Shown: piece after piece, positions 6,360 through 7,748 of the stretch
How positions within the stretch are numbered: the first letter of the stretch is position 1
How the letters are laid out: every line of letters starts with the position of its first letter
Assembly (NCBI GenBank): GCA_900551985.1
Contig: URYG01000154.1
Coordinates: 1 to 7,748, forward strand
Reading direction: 5' to 3'
DNA: 7,748 bases
DNA from: an uncultured Prevotella sp.
GTDB taxonomy: Bacteria > Bacteroidota > Bacteroidia > Bacteroidales > Bacteroidaceae
Position numbers and translations under genes: made by a program
Notes under the pieces: model-generated
Seen by the model: only the letters and a program-made list of their open reading frames with translations
Database searches by the model: none
What the model was told of the DNA's origin: nothing

Positions 6360-7023
6360 TGATGGTTTGCAATAACTTCATAAATCTTGCAGCCTCGCCA
6401 CCATCCATCTGAACATGATGAAACTGGAAGGAGATGGGGAGCGTGGTTCGAAAGAAACCATGGCGATAACTTCCCCACATCAGCATAGGGTTGCAGAATA
6501 AATCCGTGTATTGATTCACGATGCTGTCAAGCTCCGTTCCTATCATCGCCGACGTTCCCACCACCATCGCATCTTCTAGAGAAGATGATTTGCATTCAGC
6601 AGCAGCCTCAGAAGTAAGACGAAGATAATCTTCATTAAACTTCTGAATATCATCAGAATAAGGAATATCGCAGGAATTGATTCCGCCCTTCTTATTTTCC
6701 ACGATTACGTTAATGGCGATAGAATCGTATAGCATCAATCGCCAGGATGAGCCGGATTCTTTTTCCGGGGAATCTTCCTCATCAGAAATTTCTTTAGAAG
6801 ATTCTTTTTCCGGAAGAAGATAAAACTCCCTGGTTCTCGATGCAGCACAACCTATCGCCCAGCACAAGATCATATTGAATTTCAATCCCCTCCTTCTGCT
6901 TATCTTCAAAATTCGGGAAACATCGAATGTCTTGGTCAGGGTTACCATCGGCATCGGCGACGACATCCATAATTCGAATGCCGCCGCCCTGGAAGTTTCT
7001 CTTGGGTCTATCTCTTTCTTCAT
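6343..7023 (-). CDS. CatA-like (chloramphenicol acetyltransferase family) O-acetyltransferase
   Basis: A 226-residue protein of the CAT fold, a trimeric cytoplasmic enzyme that moves acetyl from acetyl-CoA to a hydroxyl. Family features: a basic N-terminal segment with RAAAFELW (12-19), PMVTLTKTFDV (25-35), KFNMILCWAIGCA (48-60), LMLYDSIAINVIVENK (96-111), FNEDYLRLT (129-137) and PISFQFHHVQMDGGEAARF (196-214). The HxxxDG motif places the catalytic His at 203 and the structural Asp at 207, both intact. The natural substrate is unknown. Bacteroidota CatA-like proteins are often housekeeping or uncharacterised, so resistance should not be assumed. Between YLL and SSWRLMLYD lies an acidic insert (about 71-90) bracketed by a 14-bp direct repeat. 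I chose the ATG at 7023 (AGGAAAAAAAG upstream) over the in-frame GTG at 7056, which falls within the promoter-like box. The 3' end overlaps the AraC gene. Confidence 0.9.
   Translation of the reverse strand: MKKEIDPRETSRAAAFELWMSSPMPMVTLTKTFDVSRILKISRRRGLKFNMILCWAIGCAASRTREFYLLPEKESSKEISDEEDSPEKESGSSWRLMLYDSIAINVIVENKKGGINSCDIPYSDDIQKFNEDYLRLTSEAAAECKSSSLEDAMVVGTSAMIGTELDSIVNQYTDLFCNPMLMWGSYRHGFFRTTLPISFQFHHVQMDGGEAARFMKLLQTIIRFLQ
6755..6813. repeat. 14-bp direct repeats 45 bp apart inside the CatA-like gene
   Basis: GATTCTTTTTCCGG occurs at 6755-6768 and again at 6800-6813. On the coding strand both copies encode PEKES in the same frame (residues 71-75 and 86-90). The 45-base period is exactly 15 codons, so loss or gain of one unit would keep the frame. 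Confidence 0.9.
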
Positions 7024-7050
7024 AACATTTTCTTTTTTTCCTAATTTCCG

Positions 7051-7058
7051 CAACACTA
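7051..7058 (-). promoter_or_regulatory. Possible -7 box for the CatA-like gene
   Basis: The minus strand reads TAGTGTTG followed by CGG, one mismatch from TAnnTTTG, 27 bases upstream of the ATG at 7023. The -33 region (around 7078-7081, TGCT) is a poor match. The dyad at 7082-7106 abuts this region. Confidence 0.35.
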
Positions 7059-7081
7059 TAATTTAATATTTTTTATAAGCA

Positions 7082-7106
7082 CCTGAGCAACAATAAGTTG
7101 CTCAGG
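7082..7106. promoter_or_regulatory. Perfect 10-bp inverted repeat (terminator or operator)
   Basis: CCTGAGCAAC (7082-7091), AATAA loop and GTTGCTCAGG (7097-7106) form a perfect hairpin. It lies 29 bases beyond the stop of the small-protein gene and just upstream of the presumed CatA-like promoter. On the minus strand it is followed by TGCTTATAAAAAATATT, with no immediate T-run; on the plus strand by ATTTTGTC. Its position suits a terminator for the right-hand operon, but the weak T-tracts leave a dyad operator possible. Confidence 0.6.
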
Positions 7107-7135
7107 ATTTTGTCATGTCAGAAATTTCACTTATC

Positions 7136-7420
7136 TTAGTGTTGCATATAAAAACAAATAAAACTCTGAATGACATAGCAAAAATACAAATAAAATCTGA
7201 GAAACTCACTCCTTTTGGAGGAATTTTTTCTATTATGCCTCAAATCATACTTTATCCTCATTTCCTCCCGCTCCTCCTCAGAAAGGCTCTTCATAAAAGC
7301 CTTCCAGCCGGGGCAGAAGCGAGTGTGCCAATGCCAGAAACGGGAAACAAGCGAACGAGGATTCGCCTCATACTTACGGCGCATACAACAATCTGCGCAA
7401 GGAATATTCTTTTTCTTCAT
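7136..7420 (-). CDS. Small Cys-containing protein, family of unknown function
   Basis: A 94-residue protein I cannot assign a function. The first 62 residues look like a small conserved family I recall from Bacteroidales: Cys at 8, 11, 12 and 36 (CADCC, then RFC), an aromatic/basic stretch SLVSRFWHWHTRFCPGWKAF (23-42) and a charged helix SLSEEEREEMRIKYDLR (45-61). CxxCC plus a later Cys suggests metal or redox binding, but that is inference. Homologues I remember end near residue 60-65. Here the frame continues into an aromatic/hydrophobic tail (about 73-92, FLRFYLYFCYVIQSFICFY) in A/T-rich DNA, either a true membrane-prone extension or readthrough after loss of an earlier stop. The ATG at 7420 is 5 bases after the stop of the GyrI-like gene, so the two are very likely cotranscribed. 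In-frame codons further upstream would overlap that gene and are less likely. Confidence 0.72.
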   Translation of the reverse strand: MKKKNIPCADCCMRRKYEANPRSLVSRFWHWHTRFCPGWKAFMKSLSEEEREEMRIKYDLRHNRKNSSKRSEFLRFYLYFCYVIQSFICFYMQH

Positions 7421-7425
7421 GATTT

Positions 7426-7748
7426 CTACTCTATCGGAATCCAAATTTCTGTCAGCAATTCCTCCGGAGCAGTTGTCTCCGGGTCGTTCAGGTAACGCTC
7501 GAACATCTGACAAGGCTCCAGCACTCCGCTTCCCAACTTCACCTTCTCGCCAGATGCCGGAAGGAGTTCACCATAAACCTTGGCGTTTACTTCTGCCAGA
7601 TTCTCATACGGTCCCTGATAACGGTAAACCAGGAAGCGACCACCATAAATCGTAATAATGCTCACATCATCCTCGGGCTGAAGCTGCTCTACGATAGGAG
7701 CTGCGATACAAACATCCGTGCGGCAGGCATCGGCAGGAGTTGCTGCCG
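7426..7748 (-). CDS. GyrI-like / AraC effector-binding domain protein, C-terminal part
   Basis: The last 106 residues of a gene that enters from the right edge; its start is not in the window. The visible part is the second half of the GyrI-like small-molecule-binding fold (AraC effector-binding domain, SOUL-like alpha/beta). It shows CRTDVCIAAPIV, then ISIITIYGGRF-type residues (here VSIITIYGGRF), VYRYQGPYENLAEV, VYGELLPASGE, FERYLNDPETTAPEELLTEIWIPIE and the stop. The sequences GPYENL, YLNDP and PEELLTEI.IPI are strong family marks. The full protein may be an AraC-family regulator with an N-terminal HTH or a stand-alone GyrI-like protein; this cannot be decided here. The conserved acidic residue of the ligand pocket would be in the PEELLTEI segment. 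The small Cys-containing protein gene follows after 5 bases. Confidence 0.87.
   Translation of the reverse strand, partial: AATPADACRTDVCIAAPIVEQLQPEDDVSIITIYGGRFLVYRYQGPYENLAEVNAKVYGELLPASGEKVKLGSGVLEPCQMFERYLNDPETTAPEELLTEIWIPIE

Noticed and set aside
6343..7023. Calling the CatA-like gene a chloramphenicol-resistance determinant
   Set aside because: The catalytic HxxxDG motif is present, but many chromosomal CatA-like proteins in this phylum have unknown substrates and there is no mobile or resistance context here.
7024..7056. In-frame GTG start adding 11 residues to the CatA-like protein
   Set aside because: The GTG falls within the probable -7 box. The ATG at 7023 has a purine-rich AGGAAAAAAAG upstream and begins the family's usual N-terminus.

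Overview
The window looks like a chromosomal segment from a Bacteroidota member, most likely a Prevotella/Segatella-type Bacteroidales. Three things support this. The promoters carry Bacteroidota-style -7 boxes (TAnnTTTG, several followed by C) and the starts lack strong Shine-Dalgarno sequences. The gene families are typical of gut Bacteroidales: an AAA-ATPase-like/PD-(D/E)XK protein, a SusC-unrelated TonB-receptor-like barrel, MmcQ/YjbR and a CatA-like acetyltransferase. The dxs N-terminus is of the GGHxGPNxG type seen in this phylum. The genus call is from memory of protein families, not from a search.

Layout, left to right. A dxs fragment (minus, 1-149) is divergent from a 598-residue AAA-ATPase-like/DUF1703 nuclease-like protein (plus, 363-2159) that carries an extra C-terminal helix-turn-helix tail. 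A strong bidirectional-type hairpin terminator (2158-2217) separates it from a convergent MmcQ/YjbR gene (minus, 2224-2592). That gene is divergent from a 780-residue outer-membrane beta-barrel receptor (plus, 2787-5129), which ends at a T-run terminator (5164-5217). Next comes an AraC-family regulator (plus, 5340-6359) whose 3' end overlaps by 17 bases the convergent CatA-like acetyltransferase gene (minus, 6343-7023). Upstream of that gene is a perfect 10-bp dyad (7082-7106). The right edge holds a two-gene minus-strand operon: a GyrI-like/AraC effector-binding domain protein (C-terminal part, 7426-7748), then after 5 bases a small Cys-containing protein (7136-7420).

How the genes work together. 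Most transcription units look like independent single genes with their own promoters. The clearest coupling is the GyrI-like/small-protein pair. The receptor and the AraC regulator lie in tandem and could be functionally linked (surface uptake plus sensor), but a terminator and a good promoter lie between them. I see no tRNA, rRNA, CRISPR array, insertion sequence or integrase. No stretch over 300 bases lacks a gene; the gaps hold promoters and hairpins.

I found no convincing new multi-gene system. The most distinctive signals are small-scale: three separate in-frame tandem duplications inside the barrel receptor gene, a 14-bp direct repeat bracketing an acidic insert in the acetyltransferase, and a DNA-binding-like tail fused to the AAA/nuclease protein.
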